A DNA stretch of 64,000 bases from positions 1,612,001 through 1,676,000 of the forward strand of contig NZ_CP011409.1 in the NCBI RefSeq assembly GCF_001267925.1. The letters run 5' to 3'. The notes beneath the pieces are model-generated. The model was not told the DNA's origin and did not search any database. It saw only the letters and a list, made by a program, of their open reading frames with translations. This document shows, piece by piece, positions 10,347 through 19,478 of the stretch. Made by a program: the position numbers and the translations under genes. Origin of the DNA: Herbaspirillum hiltneri N3. GTDB taxonomy: Bacteria; Pseudomonadota; Gammaproteobacteria; Burkholderiales; Burkholderiaceae_D. How positions within the stretch are numbered: position 1 is the first letter of the stretch; every line of letters starts with the position of its first letter.

Positions 10347-11894
10347 ATGAGTACAATTCTGGAAATGCGCGGAATTGAAAAGACATTCCCAGGTGTCAAG
10401 GCGCTCAACAACGTCAACCTGGCAGTGCGCACCGGCGAAATCCACGCCGTGGTCGGCGAGAACGGCGCCGGCAAATCCACCCTGATGAAAGTGCTGAGCG
10501 GCGTTTATCCGCACGGAAGCTATTCCGGCGACATCATCTATCAGGGGCAGACCCGCGAATTCAAGGATATCGTCGACAGCGAAAGCGTCGGCATCATCAT
10601 CATCCATCAGGAGCTGGCCCTGGTGCCGCTGCTGTCGATTACCGAAAATCTTTTCCTCGGCAACGAGCAGGCCAGCGGCGGCGTGATCGACTGGGAGCAG
10701 TCGTACGCCAAAGCCAAGGAACTGCTGGCCAAGGTCGGCCTGAAGGATCCGCCGTCGACGCTGATCACCAACCTCGGCGTCGGCAAGCAACAACTCATCG
10801 AGATCGCCAAGGCCTTGTCGAAAGAGGTCAAGCTGCTGATCCTCGACGAACCGACCGCCAGCCTCAACGAAAGCGACAGCGACGCCTTGCTCGAACTGCT
10901 GCTGGAACTCAAGGCGCAGGGCATTTCATCGATCCTGATTTCGCACAAGCTGAACGAGATTTCCAAGGTCGCCGATTCGATCACCGTGCTGCGCGATGGC
11001 GCCACGGTCGATACCTTCGATTGCCGCAAGGAAGAGATCAGCGAAGACCGCATCATCCAGAACATGGTCGGCCGCGAGATGGCGGATCGCTATCCCAAGC
11101 GCGAGCCGCATATCGGCGAGACCATTTTCGAAGTCAGGCAGTGGCGCGTGCATCATCCCATTCATCCCGATCGCGTGGTGATCAAGGACATTGACTTCAA
11201 CGTGCGCAAGGGCGAAATCGTCGGCATCGCCGGTCTGATGGGCGCCGGCCGCACCGAGCTGGCCAAGAGCATCTTCGGTCGCGCCTATGGCGCCAAGATC
11301 AGCGGCGAAGTGCATTTGCACGGCAAGAAGATCGACGTCGGCACCATCCAGAAAGCCATCAACCACGGCATCGCCTACGTCACGGAAGACCGCAAGGGCG
11401 ACGGCCTGGTGCTGGACGAAGACATCAAGAAGAACATCTCGCTGGCCAACCTGGGCGCGATTTCCGACAAGTCGGTGATCGACGAGGCGCGCGAGTTCAA
11501 GGTCGCTGCCGACTTCCGCACCAAGATGCGGATCCGCTGCTCGAGCGTGCTGCAAAAGGTCGTGAACCTGTCCGGCGGCAATCAGCAAAAGGTGGTGCTC
11601 AGCAAATGGCTGTTTTCGAATCCGGAAGTGCTGATCCTCGACGAGCCGACGCGCGGCATCGACGTCGGCGCCAAGTTCGAGATCTATACGCTGATCAACC
11701 AGCTGGCCGCAGAAGGAAAATGCATCATCATGATCTCGTCGGAAATGCCGGAACTGCTCGGCATGTGCGACCGGATCTATGTCATGAACGAAGGGCAGTT
11801 CGTCGGCCAATACACGGCGGCGGAAGCATCGCAGGAAAAAATCATGCGTTCCATCGTAAGGAACGAGAGGATTGTGAAGAATGGAGAACAATGA
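10347..11894 (+). CDS. gguA: multiple-monosaccharide ABC transporter ATPase (GguA/MmsA)
   Basis: 515-residue double ABC ATPase. Domain 1 has Walker [10 protein letters not shown] (residues 37-45), Q-loop [11 protein letters not shown] and [13 protein letters not shown]; its signature is degenerate ([15 protein letters not shown]). Domain 2 has GLMGAGRTE in place of Walker [14 protein letters not shown], an intact [11 protein letters not shown] and [13 protein letters not shown]. It energises uptake for ChvE with the GguB permease. The stop lies within 14 bases of the first possible gguB start. Confidence 0.92.
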   Translation: MSTILEMRGIEKTFPGVKALNNVNLAVRTGEIHAVVGENGAGKSTLMKVLSGVYPHGSYSGDIIYQGQTREFKDIVDSESVGIIIIHQELALVPLLSITENLFLGNEQASGGVIDWEQSYAKAKELLAKVGLKDPPSTLITNLGVGKQQLIEIAKALSKEVKLLILDEPTASLNESDSDALLELLLELKAQGISSILISHKLNEISKVADSITVLRDGATVDTFDCRKEEISEDRIIQNMVGREMADRYPKREPHIGETIFEVRQWRVHHPIHPDRVVIKDIDFNVRKGEIVGIAGLMGAGRTELAKSIFGRAYGAKISGEVHLHGKKIDVGTIQKAINHGIAYVTEDRKGDGLVLDEDIKKNISLANLGAISDKSVIDEAREFKVAADFRTKMRIRCSSVLQKVVNLSGGNQQKVVLSKWLFSNPEVLILDEPTRGIDVGAKFEIYTLINQLAAEGKCIIMISSEMPELLGMCDRIYVMNEGQFVGQYTAAEASQEKIMRSIVRNERIVKNGEQ

Positions 11895-11895
11895 A

Positions 11896-13095
11896 ATGAG
11901 CAAGACACCTACGCTCGACGCGGTCCCTGAAGCCAAGCGGGAATATGCCGGCTTCCTCAAGAACAACATGCGCGAATACGGCATGCTGCTGTCGCTGGTG
12001 GCGATCATGGCCTTCTTCCAGGTCATGACCGACGGCACGCTGATGCAGCCGCTCAACCTGACCAACCTGGTGCTGCAAAACAGCTACGTGGTGATCATGG
12101 CGCTGGGCATGCTGATGGTGATCGTGGCGGGCCACATCGATCTGTCGGTGGGTTCGGTAGTCGGTTTCATCGGTGCGCTGGCGGCGGTGCTGATGGTCAA
12201 CTATGAAGTCAACTTCATCCTGACCACGATTATCTGCCTGATCGCCGGCGCGGCCATCGGCGCAGCGCAGGGCTACTGGGTGGCATTCTTCCGCATCCCG
12301 TCCTTCATCGTCACGCTGGCCGGCATGCTGGTGTTCAAGGGCCTGACGCTGGCGCTGCTGGAAGGCCAGTCGGTCGGACCTTTCCCGCGCGGCTTCCAGT
12401 TGCTGAGCTCGGGCTTCATCCCGGAACTCTTTGCCGATACCGGCAGCGTGCGACTGACGTCGCTGCTGGTCGGCGTAGTGGCGGCGGCGATCCTGCTGGC
12501 GGTGAAAGTCCACGGTCGCAGCAAGCAGGTCAAGCATGGCATGGAAGAAGAACCAGCCCTGTTCTTCCTGCTCAAGAATGTCCTGTTCGCCGCGGCCATC
12601 ATCGCCTTCAGCTACCTGATGGCGTCCTACAAGGGTATGCCGAACGTGCTGATCATCATGTTCGCGCTGATGGTGATCTACACCTTCGTGACCAACCGCA
12701 CCACCATCGGCCGTCGTGTGTACGCTGTCGGCGGCAATGAAAAAGCTGCCAAGCTGTCCGGCATCAAGACCGAACGCGTGAGCTTCTACACCTTCGTCAA
12801 CATGGGCATGCTGGCGGCGCTGGCGGGCCTGATCTTCGCGGCGCGCCTGAACACGGCGACGCCGAAAGCCGGCACCGGCTTCGAGCTGGACGTGATCGCA
12901 GCCTGTTTCATCGGCGGCGCATCGGCCTCCGGCGGCGTGGGCAAGGTCATGGGTGCAGTCATCGGCGCCTTCGTGATGGGCGTGATGAACAACGGCATGT
13001 CCATCATGGGCATCGGCATCGATTACCAGCAAGTGATCAAGGGCCTGGTATTGCTGGCCGCCGTGTTCTTCGATGTCTACAACAAAAATAAATAA
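11896..13095 (+). CDS. gguB: multiple-monosaccharide ABC transporter permease (GguB/MmsB)
   Basis: Permease of about 399 residues with many hydrophobic segments. It has MALGMLMVIVAGHIDLSVGS near residue 60, YAVGGNEKAAKLSGIKT near 275 and GFELDVIAACFIGGASASGG near 325. I prefer the ATG at 11896 because GGAGA lies eight bases upstream, inside the end of gguA; an in-frame ATG at 11881 is the alternative and would overlap gguA by 14 bases. A long hydrophilic loop near residues 200-225 is usual for this family. It completes the ChvE-GguA-GguB importer. Confidence 0.9.
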   Translation: MSKTPTLDAVPEAKREYAGFLKNNMREYGMLLSLVAIMAFFQVMTDGTLMQPLNLTNLVLQNSYVVIMALGMLMVIVAGHIDLSVGSVVGFIGALAAVLMVNYEVNFILTTIICLIAGAAIGAAQGYWVAFFRIPSFIVTLAGMLVFKGLTLALLEGQSVGPFPRGFQLLSSGFIPELFADTGSVRLTSLLVGVVAAAILLAVKVHGRSKQVKHGMEEEPALFFLLKNVLFAAAIIAFSYLMASYKGMPNVLIIMFALMVIYTFVTNRTTIGRRVYAVGGNEKAAKLSGIKTERVSFYTFVNMGMLAALAGLIFAARLNTATPKAGTGFELDVIAACFIGGASASGGVGKVMGAVIGAFVMGVMNNGMSIMGIGIDYQQVIKGLVLLAAVFFDVYNKNK

Positions 13096-13121
13096 CAGAA
13101 AATAAAGTTCTGCCAGAGGGG

Positions 13122-13183
13122 GGCTGCGAGAGGAGTTTCTTGCAGCCGTTTTCATCAGCGTCGCCACACCGGGAGGTGGCGAC
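13122..13183 (+). other. two hairpins in the leader of the dehydratase gene
   Basis: GGCTGC (13122) pairs with GCAGCC (13142-13147) and the stem extends by about four more pairs. GTCGCCAC (13160) pairs with GTGGCGAC (13176-13183). Both lie between gguB and the dehydratase gene. Neither has a clear U-run, so they are more likely mRNA-processing or stability elements than a full stop. Confidence 0.5.
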
Positions 13184-13207
13184 CGCACTATTCCAACGGA
13201 TGAGTAA

Positions 13208-14956
13208 ATGACTATCGACAAGAAGCGCACACTGCGTTCCGCAGCCTGGTTCGGTACGGCCGACAAGAACGGTTTCATGTATCGCAGCTGGATGAAGAAC
13301 CAGGGTATTCCCGATCACGAGTTCCAAGGCAAGCCGGTCATCGGCATCTGCAACACCTGGTCCGAACTGACGCCGTGCAACGCGCACTTCCGCAAGATCG
13401 CGGAACACGTCAAACGCGGCATCATCGAGGCGGGCGGTTTCCCGGTCGAGTTCCCGGTGTTCTCCAACGGCGAATCCAACCTGCGTCCGACCGCGATGTT
13501 GACGCGCAACCTCGCCAGCATGGACGTGGAAGAATCGATCCGCGGCAATCCGCTCGACGCCGTGGTGCTGCTGGTCGGCTGCGACAAGACCACGCCGGCG
13601 CTGCTGATGGGTGCGGCCAGCTGCGACGTGCCGGCGATCGTCGTCACCGGCGGCCCGATGCTGAATGGCAAGCACGAAGGCAAGGACATCGGCTCCGGCA
13701 CCGTGGTCTGGCAACTGAGCGAACAGGTCAAGGCGGGCAAGATTTCCATCCACGAATTCATGGCGGCCGAAGCCGGCATGTCGCGTTCGGCCGGCACCTG
13801 CAACACCATGGGTACGGCCTCGACCATGGCCTGCATGGCCGAGGCATTGGGTACGTCGCTGCCGCACAATGCCGCAATTCCTGCCGTCGACGCGCGCCGC
13901 TATGTGCTGGCGCACATGTCCGGCATGCGCATCGTCGAGATGGTCTGGGAAGGCCTGACGCTGTCCAAGATCCTGACGCGCAAAGCGTTTGAAAACGCCA
14001 TTCGCGTCAACGCCGCCATCGGTGGCTCCACCAACGCTGTGATCCATTTGAAAGCCATCGCCGGCCGCATGGGCGTCGACCTGGAGCTGGAAGACTGGAC
14101 CCGAGTCGGCCGCGGCACGCCGACGATTGTCGACCTGCAGCCGTCGGGTCGTTTCCTGATGGAAGAGTTCTACTACGCCGGCGGCTTGCCGGCAGTGCTG
14201 CGCCGCCTCGGCGAAGCCGACCTGATCCCGCACAAAGACGCGATGACGGTCAACGGCAAGACATTGTGGGAAAACAACCAGGATGCGCCGCAATACAACG
14301 ATGAAGTGATTCGCAAGCTCGACAATCCGTTGATCGACGACGGCGGCATTTGCATCCTGCGCGGCAACCTGTCGCCGCGCGGCGCGGTTCTGAAACCGTC
14401 GGCGGCGTCGCCCGAGCTGATGAAGCATCGCGGCAAGGCCGTGGTGTTCGAAGACTTCGCGCACTACAAGGAACGGATCAATGATCCCGATCTGGACGTC
14501 GATGCCAGCTCGGTGCTGGTCATGAAGAATTGCGGCCCCAAGGGCTACCCGGGCATGGCTGAAGTCGGCAACATGGGCTTGCCGCCCAAGCTGCTGGCGC
14601 AAGGCGTCAAGGACATGGTGCGCATTTCCGATGCCCGCATGAGCGGTACCGCCTACGGCACCGTGGTCCTCCACGTCGCGCCGGAAGCTGCCGCAGGCGG
14701 CCCCTTGGGCATCGTGCAGGACGGCGACTGGATCGAAATGGATTGTTCCGCCGGACGCCTGCATCTCGACATCAGCGATGAAGAAATGGCGCAGCGCCAG
14801 ACCGCGCGCGCCGAGAAGCTGGCGCAGGTCAAGCCGGCGATGCAGGGCGGCTACCAGTCGCTGTACATCGACCGCGTATTGCAGGCCGATGAAGGCTGCG
14901 ATTTCGACTTTCTGGTCGGCTGCCGCGGCGCCGCCGTTCCAAAACATTCACATTAA
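13208..14956 (+). CDS. araC: L-arabinonate dehydratase-type IlvD/Edd family enzyme
   Basis: 582-residue [Fe-S] dehydratase that removes water from a sugar acid (L-arabinonate, probably also D-galactonate or D-fuconate) to give a 2-keto-3-deoxy acid. Candidate cluster ligands are C57 (ELTPCNAHF), C125 (VGCDKTTPA) and C198 (SAGTCNTMGTA). Their spacing of 68 and 73 residues is the same as C59/C127/C200 of the Rhizobium arabinonate dehydratase, and K127 sits at the carbamylated-lysine position. Length also fits that subfamily better than IlvD or Edd. It follows gguB and precedes gguC by 15 bases. The symbol follows the sugar-acid literature and is unrelated to the E. coli regulator AraC. Confidence 0.85.
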   Translation: MTIDKKRTLRSAAWFGTADKNGFMYRSWMKNQGIPDHEFQGKPVIGICNTWSELTPCNAHFRKIAEHVKRGIIEAGGFPVEFPVFSNGESNLRPTAMLTRNLASMDVEESIRGNPLDAVVLLVGCDKTTPALLMGAASCDVPAIVVTGGPMLNGKHEGKDIGSGTVVWQLSEQVKAGKISIHEFMAAEAGMSRSAGTCNTMGTASTMACMAEALGTSLPHNAAIPAVDARRYVLAHMSGMRIVEMVWEGLTLSKILTRKAFENAIRVNAAIGGSTNAVIHLKAIAGRMGVDLELEDWTRVGRGTPTIVDLQPSGRFLMEEFYYAGGLPAVLRRLGEADLIPHKDAMTVNGKTLWENNQDAPQYNDEVIRKLDNPLIDDGGICILRGNLSPRGAVLKPSAASPELMKHRGKAVVFEDFAHYKERINDPDLDVDASSVLVMKNCGPKGYPGMAEVGNMGLPPKLLAQGVKDMVRISDARMSGTAYGTVVLHVAPEAAAGGPLGIVQDGDWIEMDCSAGRLHLDISDEEMAQRQTARAEKLAQVKPAMQGGYQSLYIDRVLQADEGCDFDFLVGCRGAAVPKHSH

Positions 14957-14971
14957 ACCGGAGTAACCACC

Positions 14972-15970
14972 ATGTTGCTGGTGCAATTCAAACAAGCCGA
15001 CGGCTCGCGCCTGGTCGGCAGCCTCGAAGACGACGGCAAGAAGATCCGCGTCGTCGACGGTTATCGCAGCACCTACGCCCTGGCGCGCGCCGCCATCGCC
15101 AAGAAGAGTTCCTTGCACGAGTTCGCCGCCGCAGCGCTCGGCTCGACCGTGGTCGACTACGCGTCTGTTGCAGAGCGAGGTGGCCTGCTGGCCCCGCTGG
15201 ACCATGAAGACACGGCGCACTGCTACGTCACCGGCACCGGCCTGACCCATCTGGGCAGCGCCGATGGCCGCGATGCCATGCACAAGAAGCTCGACGGCGC
15301 CGGCGACAACCTGACCGACAGCATGAAGATGTTCCGCATGGGTCTGGAAGGCGGCAAGCCTGCAGCCGGCAAGATCGGCGTGCAGCCGGAATGGTTCTAC
15401 AAGGGCGACGGCTCCATCGTGCGCGCCGCGGAAGAGCCGCTGGCGATGCCGCACTTCGCCCTCGACGGCGGTGAAGAACCGGAGATCGCCGGCCTCTACA
15501 TCATCGGCGACAACGGCCAGCCGTATCGCCTGGGTTTCGCCATCGGCAACGAGTTTTCGGATCACGTGACCGAGCGCCAGAACTACCTGTTCCTGGCGCA
15601 TTCCAAGCTGCGCGTCTGCTCGGTCGGACCGGCATTGCTGGTGGGTGAATTGCCGGCGCACGTGCAAGGCATGTCGCGCATCCGCGCGCAAGACGGCAAG
15701 GTCCGCTGGGAGAAACCTTTCGTCAGCGGCGAGGACAACATGTCGCACACGGTGTCGAACCTGGAATACCACCACTTCAAGTATCCGCTGTTCCGCCGTC
15801 CCGGCGACGTCCATATCCACTTCTTCGGCACCGCGACGCTGAGCTGCTCGGACAACATCACAGTGACGCCGGGCGAGACGTTTGAAATCGATGTCGCTGC
15901 CTTCGGTCCGGCGCTGCGCAATCGCCTCAGCCTGGACGATGTGCCGCATCCGCACGTACACGTCCTCTGA
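14972..15970 (+). CDS. gguC: GguC / AraD1 family protein, FAH fold (2-keto-3-deoxy-sugar acid dehydratase)
   Basis: 332-residue protein of the fumarylacetoacetate-hydrolase superfamily, in the branch called GguC in Agrobacterium and AraD1 elsewhere. It probably converts 2-keto-3-deoxy-L-arabinonate to 2-oxoglutarate semialdehyde. Visible features are YVTGTGLTHLGSADGRDAM near residue 86, GVQPEWFYKGDG near 136, GEEPEIAGLYIIGDNG near 168 and FGTATLSCSDNITVTPGE near 284. The E/E/D metal triad is likely in the segments EEPEIAG and neighbours. It is encoded 15 bases after the dehydratase, with GGAG before the ATG, so the two steps are coupled. Confidence 0.87.
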   Translation: MLLVQFKQADGSRLVGSLEDDGKKIRVVDGYRSTYALARAAIAKKSSLHEFAAAALGSTVVDYASVAERGGLLAPLDHEDTAHCYVTGTGLTHLGSADGRDAMHKKLDGAGDNLTDSMKMFRMGLEGGKPAAGKIGVQPEWFYKGDGSIVRAAEEPLAMPHFALDGGEEPEIAGLYIIGDNGQPYRLGFAIGNEFSDHVTERQNYLFLAHSKLRVCSVGPALLVGELPAHVQGMSRIRAQDGKVRWEKPFVSGEDNMSHTVSNLEYHHFKYPLFRRPGDVHIHFFGTATLSCSDNITVTPGETFEIDVAAFGPALRNRLSLDDVPHPHVHVL

Positions 15971-16003
15971 AGCGCAATTCAACTCAGGGATTCTGGAGAA
16001 AAC

Positions 16004-16780
16004 ATGTCTGCAACATATCAACTGGCGAGCTACCCCAGCCTCAAGGGGAAGCGCGTCTTCATCACCGGCGGCGGCACCGGCATCGGCGCTGCGATCGTCA
16101 GCGCGCTGGCTGAACAGGGCGCCATCGTCGCTTTTGTCGACATCGCCAGGGACGCCAGCGAAGCCTTGTGCAAGCAGATCGCTGCAGCCGGATTCACTGC
16201 GCCGTCGTTCCGCTATTGCGACCTGCGCGACATCGGATCGCTGCAAAACACCATCAAGGAACTGGCTGAGCAGCTGGGCGATTTCGACGTGCTGGTCAAC
16301 AACGCCGCCAATGATGAACGTCACAAGCTCGAAGACGTGACGCAGGAATACTGGGACAACCGCATCGCGATCAACCAGCGTCCATCGTTCTTCGCCGTGC
16401 AGGCCGTCGCGCCGGGCATGATCAGGAAGAAGGCCGGCTCCATCATCAACTTCAGCTCGATCAGCTGGCACACGTCCAGCGGCGGCTTCCCGGTCTACAC
16501 CACGGCCAAGTCATCGGTGCTGGGCCTGACCCGCGGCCTGGCGCGCGACCTCGGCGCACACAACATCCGCGTCAACACCGTGACGCCAGGCTGGGTCATG
16601 ACCGAGCGCCAGATCGAATTGTGGCTGGATGAAAAGGGCAAGGAAGACATCAAGCGCAACCAATGCCTGCAGGGTGAATTGCTGCCGTGGCATCTGGCGC
16701 GGATGGTGTTGTTCCTGGCGTCGGATGAAAGCGTCATGTGTACTGCACAAGAATTCATCGTCGACGCCGGTTGGGCGTAG
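16004..16780 (+). CDS. SDR-family aldose 1-dehydrogenase (arabinose/galactose/xylose type)
   Basis: 258-residue classical short-chain dehydrogenase that should oxidise an aldose at C1 to its lactone with NAD(P). It has TGGGTGIG (21-28), NNAAN (99-103), catalytic S152, Y165 and K169 (YTTAK), and ends in DAGWA. It resembles Caulobacter D-xylose 1-dehydrogenase along most of its length from memory (YPSLKGKR start, NDERHKL, NFSSISWH, VTPGWV.TERQ). In this locus L-arabinose or D-galactose is the likelier substrate. It is 33 bases after gguC and its stop codon is the first part of the structured repeat copy B. Confidence 0.85.
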   Translation: MSATYQLASYPSLKGKRVFITGGGTGIGAAIVSALAEQGAIVAFVDIARDASEALCKQIAAAGFTAPSFRYCDLRDIGSLQNTIKELAEQLGDFDVLVNNAANDERHKLEDVTQEYWDNRIAINQRPSFFAVQAVAPGMIRKKAGSIINFSSISWHTSSGGFPVYTTAKSSVLGLTRGLARDLGAHNIRVNTVTPGWVMTERQIELWLDEKGKEDIKRNQCLQGELLPWHLARMVLFLASDESVMCTAQEFIVDAGWA

Positions 16781-16880
16781 ATTGGTGATAAAGCACCGCT
16801 AGCGGCGTTGCTTCTCCTTGCCGTGCTCACGCACTGTCTGCGTCGGCGCGCCTTGCTATCGGCACTTTCTCACCAATCTA
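16778..16880. repeat. structured dispersed repeat, copy B (about 103 bases)
   Basis: The left arm TAGATTGGTGA, which includes the stop codon of the dehydrogenase gene, pairs perfectly with the right arm TCACCAATCTA. The 65-base core at 16797-16861 matches copy A at about 56 positions. The internal hairpin is GTGCTCACGCAC here against GTACGTTCGTAC in copy A; the stem is kept by paired changes. It lies between two convergent genes, next to a terminator. Confidence 0.75.
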
Positions 16881-16900
16881 GGTGAGGTCCGATAAAGATG

Positions 16901-16932
16901 AAAAAAAGCGAGACTTCGGTCTCGCTTTTTTA
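16901..16932. terminator. bidirectional intrinsic terminator
   Basis: GCGAGAC, loop TTCG, GTCTCGC, flanked by seven A on the left and six T on the right. It lies between the convergent dehydrogenase and LysR genes and can serve both. Confidence 0.9.
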
Positions 16933-16952
16933 TTGCCGTGAAAATTTCGAAA

Positions 16953-17894
16953 TCAGTAAATCGTCTTCGCCACATCCCTGATCGCCTGCTGCAGGATCAT
17001 CGCACCCGGCGACAGTAGCTGTTCGCGGCGGGTGATGATGCCGAAGCCGTCCATCTTGCACGGCAATTCTATCGGCAACAGATCCATCAGCCGCGCCTGG
17101 GAATAATAGCGTGCGACTTCGGTCGGCATGGCGTACAGGAAGTCGGTCTGTTGCAGCAGGCTGGTGATCGTCAGGATGGCGGTGGTGTCGACCACGTTGG
17201 CCGGCGGCGTCAGGCCGCTCTTGCGGAACATCAGGTCGACGCGGCTGCGCAGGATGCTGCCCTTGGGCGCCATGATCCAGGGATCGTCGACGATGTCTTT
17301 CAGCGTCAGGTTCTTGTGCTCGTGCAACGGATGGCCGACGCGTGCAACGGCGCAGATGGGCTCGTCGGACAGCTCTTCGTAGTGCAGGTTGTGACTGACT
17401 TCTTCGTCCAGGATGCGCGCCACCAGGAAGTCCAGGTCGCCGCGCAGCAGTCGCGCCAGCAGGATATTGCTGCTCTCGACTTCGACGCCGATGCGCAGCA
17501 TGGGTGAGTGTTCCTTGACGCGCGCAATCGCCGCCGGCAGCAGCGACATGCCCGGCGACAGGATCACGCCGACGTCAACCTGGCCGGACAGGCCGGACTT
17601 CAGCGCGACGATGTCTTCGTGCGCTTTCGACAGGCTGGTGAGGGCCATGCGCGAGTGGCGGATCATGGCTTCGCCGTAGATGGTCGGACGCATGCCGCGC
17701 GGCAGGCGATCGAACAAGGTCACGCCGAGCATGTCCTCGAGATCCTTGAGTTGCTTGGATGCCGCAGGCTGCGTCATGTTGAGTTCGTTGGCGGCGCGAT
17801 GGATGTTTCGTTCATCGTCCAGAGCGATCAGCAACAACAGTTGCCGGGTCTTCAGTCGCGCGCGCAGGAACCAGTTCGGGTCGCTGTTTTTCAT
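16953..17894 (-). CDS. LysR-family regulator of the sugar locus (GbpR/GguR type)
   Basis: 313-residue LysR regulator. The helix-turn-helix covers about residues 15-75 (RQLLLLIALDDERNIHRAANELNMTQ in part, then PAASKQLKDLE), followed by a periplasmic-binding-like effector domain with VGVILSPGMSLLPAAI and WIMAPKGSILR. Regulators of this type sit beside chvE/gguAB genes in Agrobacterium and Azospirillum (GbpR), where they respond to galactose or related sugars. It diverges from the porin gene, and a candidate operator is at 17960. The same motif occurs before ytfQ and chvE, suggesting control of all three units. The effector cannot be read from sequence. Confidence 0.82.
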   Translation of the reverse strand: MKNSDPNWFLRARLKTRQLLLLIALDDERNIHRAANELNMTQPAASKQLKDLEDMLGVTLFDRLPRGMRPTIYGEAMIRHSRMALTSLSKAHEDIVALKSGLSGQVDVGVILSPGMSLLPAAIARVKEHSPMLRIGVEVESSNILLARLLRGDLDFLVARILDEEVSHNLHYEELSDEPICAVARVGHPLHEHKNLTLKDIVDDPWIMAPKGSILRSRVDLMFRKSGLTPPANVVDTTAILTITSLLQQTDFLYAMPTEVARYYSQARLMDLLPIELPCKMDGFGIITRREQLLSPGAMILQQAIRDVAKTIY

Positions 17895-17959
17895 TTGTCT
17901 CCGCTACCTTTTTTATATCTCAGGATGATATCAAATCAAGTATCGGCTGAGGCAAATAA

Positions 17960-17975
17960 TTCATTAGAAATATAT
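17960..17975 (+). promoter_or_regulatory. putative LysR operator between regulator and porin
   Basis: TTCATTAGAAATATAT, 66 bases upstream of the regulator start and 215 bases upstream of the porin start. It is the third copy of the motif at 3731 and 8948. LysR regulators commonly bind near their own divergent promoter. Confidence 0.55.
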
Positions 17976-18190
17976 GTCGCAAATCCTTAGTATCTAGGCC
18001 AGTCCAGACGGTTTCACGCTCTGGACTTCACGTTGAAATGAAGCTGACGAAATGCTGATCGAACGGTTGCGAAAACCGGTATCGAGGAGGATTTTTGCGC
18101 GTCAATTCAACGCGGGTTTCATACAAAAAAAGCGAGGGTGCAGCAATCGACTCCACCCTGTTGACTACAAAGATCTACGGAGACTTCACG

Positions 18191-19300
18191 ATGACTCAGT
18201 CCATCTCAACCAAAACCATTCTCAAGGCCCTGGGCACGGCCTCCTTGTTCGGCGCATGCCTGGCATCTGCGCAGGCGGAAGACAGCGTCACCATCTACGG
18301 TCGCGTCGTCGCCGGCGTTGATGTTCAGAGCAATGTGCACCAGGCCAACGGCGCCACCGGTACGCAAGTGCGTGCCGCCAGCAACCAGTGGGGCACCAGC
18401 ATGATCGGCTTCAAGGGCAAAGAAGACCTGGGCGGCGGCCTCAACAGCTTCTTCCTGCTGGAGTCGGGCTTCGGCGCCACCAAGGGCGCTACCAACGGTC
18501 CTGAACTGTTCAACCGCCGTTCGTATGTCGGCCTGAACGGCAGCGCCGGTTCGGTCAAGATCGGCAAGAACCTGTTCATCGACAACGACGTCTGGTTCCT
18601 CGATCCGACCGGACAGCAATGGATCGGCACTGCCAATCTGGTGCATGGACGCAACTGGGGCGGCGCCAATAACATCATCGAATATCAGACCCCGACCTGG
18701 GGCGGCTTTAACGCGACGTTCCAGACCAGCCTCGGCGAGAAGGCCGGTTCGACCACCAAGGGCCGCAAGGACGGCGTGTCGCTGGTCTATGAAAACCAGG
18801 GCCTGGAACTGCGCGCGATCTATGATCTGGTGCGTGACGCCAACGGCAAGTATGGCAGCATCAAGACCAATCAGGATGGCACTACAACTGCCGGCAACGT
18901 GTATGACTCGTCCAAGGAACTGATCCTGGGCGGTACTTACACCATCGACAAGCTGAAGATGTATTTGGGCTATGAAAACCTGAAGGCGCCGGATGTCGCT
19001 CCTGGTTCGACCGACAAGGTCAATCACTACTGGATCGGCGCCAACTACCAGCTCTCGCCTGCGCTGACGCTGATCGGTTCGGTCTTCCACGTGAACGCCA
19101 ACAACAACGGCGGTTCGGCCAACCTGTTCATGGCAGGCCTGAACTACAACCTGTCCAAGCGCACCCTGCTGTACGTTGGCGCCGGCACTGTCCGCAACAG
19201 CGGCGCAGGCACCTTCTCGCTGGAAGCCGACGAAGCCGGTGCGCCGCTGGCGGGCCAAAGCCAGACTGGCGGCTATTTCGGCATTGCCCACTCGTTCTGA
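18191..19300 (+). CDS. outer-membrane general porin (Burkholderiales type)
   Basis: 369-residue trimeric beta-barrel porin of the Gram-negative porin family. The signal peptide is about 29 residues with cleavage after SAQA. The mature protein begins EDSVTIYGRVVAGVD, the usual first strand, includes GFKGKEDLGGGLNSFFLLESGFG and FNRRSYVGLNGSAGSVKIGK, and ends in a C-terminal Phe (FGIAHSF), the Bam recognition signal. The frame is open upstream, but GGAGA seven bases before 18191 decides the start. Placed between the LysR regulator and lactonase genes, it may be a sugar-induced porin; its selectivity is not readable. Confidence 0.88.
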   Translation: MTQSISTKTILKALGTASLFGACLASAQAEDSVTIYGRVVAGVDVQSNVHQANGATGTQVRAASNQWGTSMIGFKGKEDLGGGLNSFFLLESGFGATKGATNGPELFNRRSYVGLNGSAGSVKIGKNLFIDNDVWFLDPTGQQWIGTANLVHGRNWGGANNIIEYQTPTWGGFNATFQTSLGEKAGSTTKGRKDGVSLVYENQGLELRAIYDLVRDANGKYGSIKTNQDGTTTAGNVYDSSKELILGGTYTIDKLKMYLGYENLKAPDVAPGSTDKVNHYWIGANYQLSPALTLIGSVFHVNANNNGGSANLFMAGLNYNLSKRTLLYVGAGTVRNSGAGTFSLEADEAGAPLAGQSQTGGYFGIAHSF

Positions 19301-19359
19301 TCGTATGAGGATCCGATCGTAACGAGCGGCAGAGCGCAGTAAAAACGCAGCAGCGGAAG

Positions 19360-19390
19360 GAGGCAAGCCACGGCTTGCCTCTTTTCGTTT
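19360..19390 (+). terminator. intrinsic terminator after porin gene
   Basis: GAGGCAAGCC pairs with GGCTTGCCTC with a 2-base loop (probably opening to 4), followed by TTTTCGTTT, 60 bases after the porin stop. Confidence 0.75.
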
Positions 19391-19478
19391 AAAGTTTCAA
19401 GTCTCATTTCGGATTTCACCATCGAATTTCATACCCGGAAATCGGCGGCAGGATTTCCCATCACGGAGCAGACATCCC

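Noticed and set aside
10926..12065. Long minus-strand ORF (379 codons) across gguA/gguB
   Set aside because: It is antisense to two clear transporter genes, has no recognisable domain and an odd His/Asp-rich composition, as expected for shadow frames in GC-rich DNA.
13037..14947. 636-codon minus-strand ORF opposite the dehydratase gene
   Set aside because: Shadow of the IlvD-family gene. The plus-strand protein has conserved cluster ligands; the minus-strand translation is repetitive in His, Arg and Gln.
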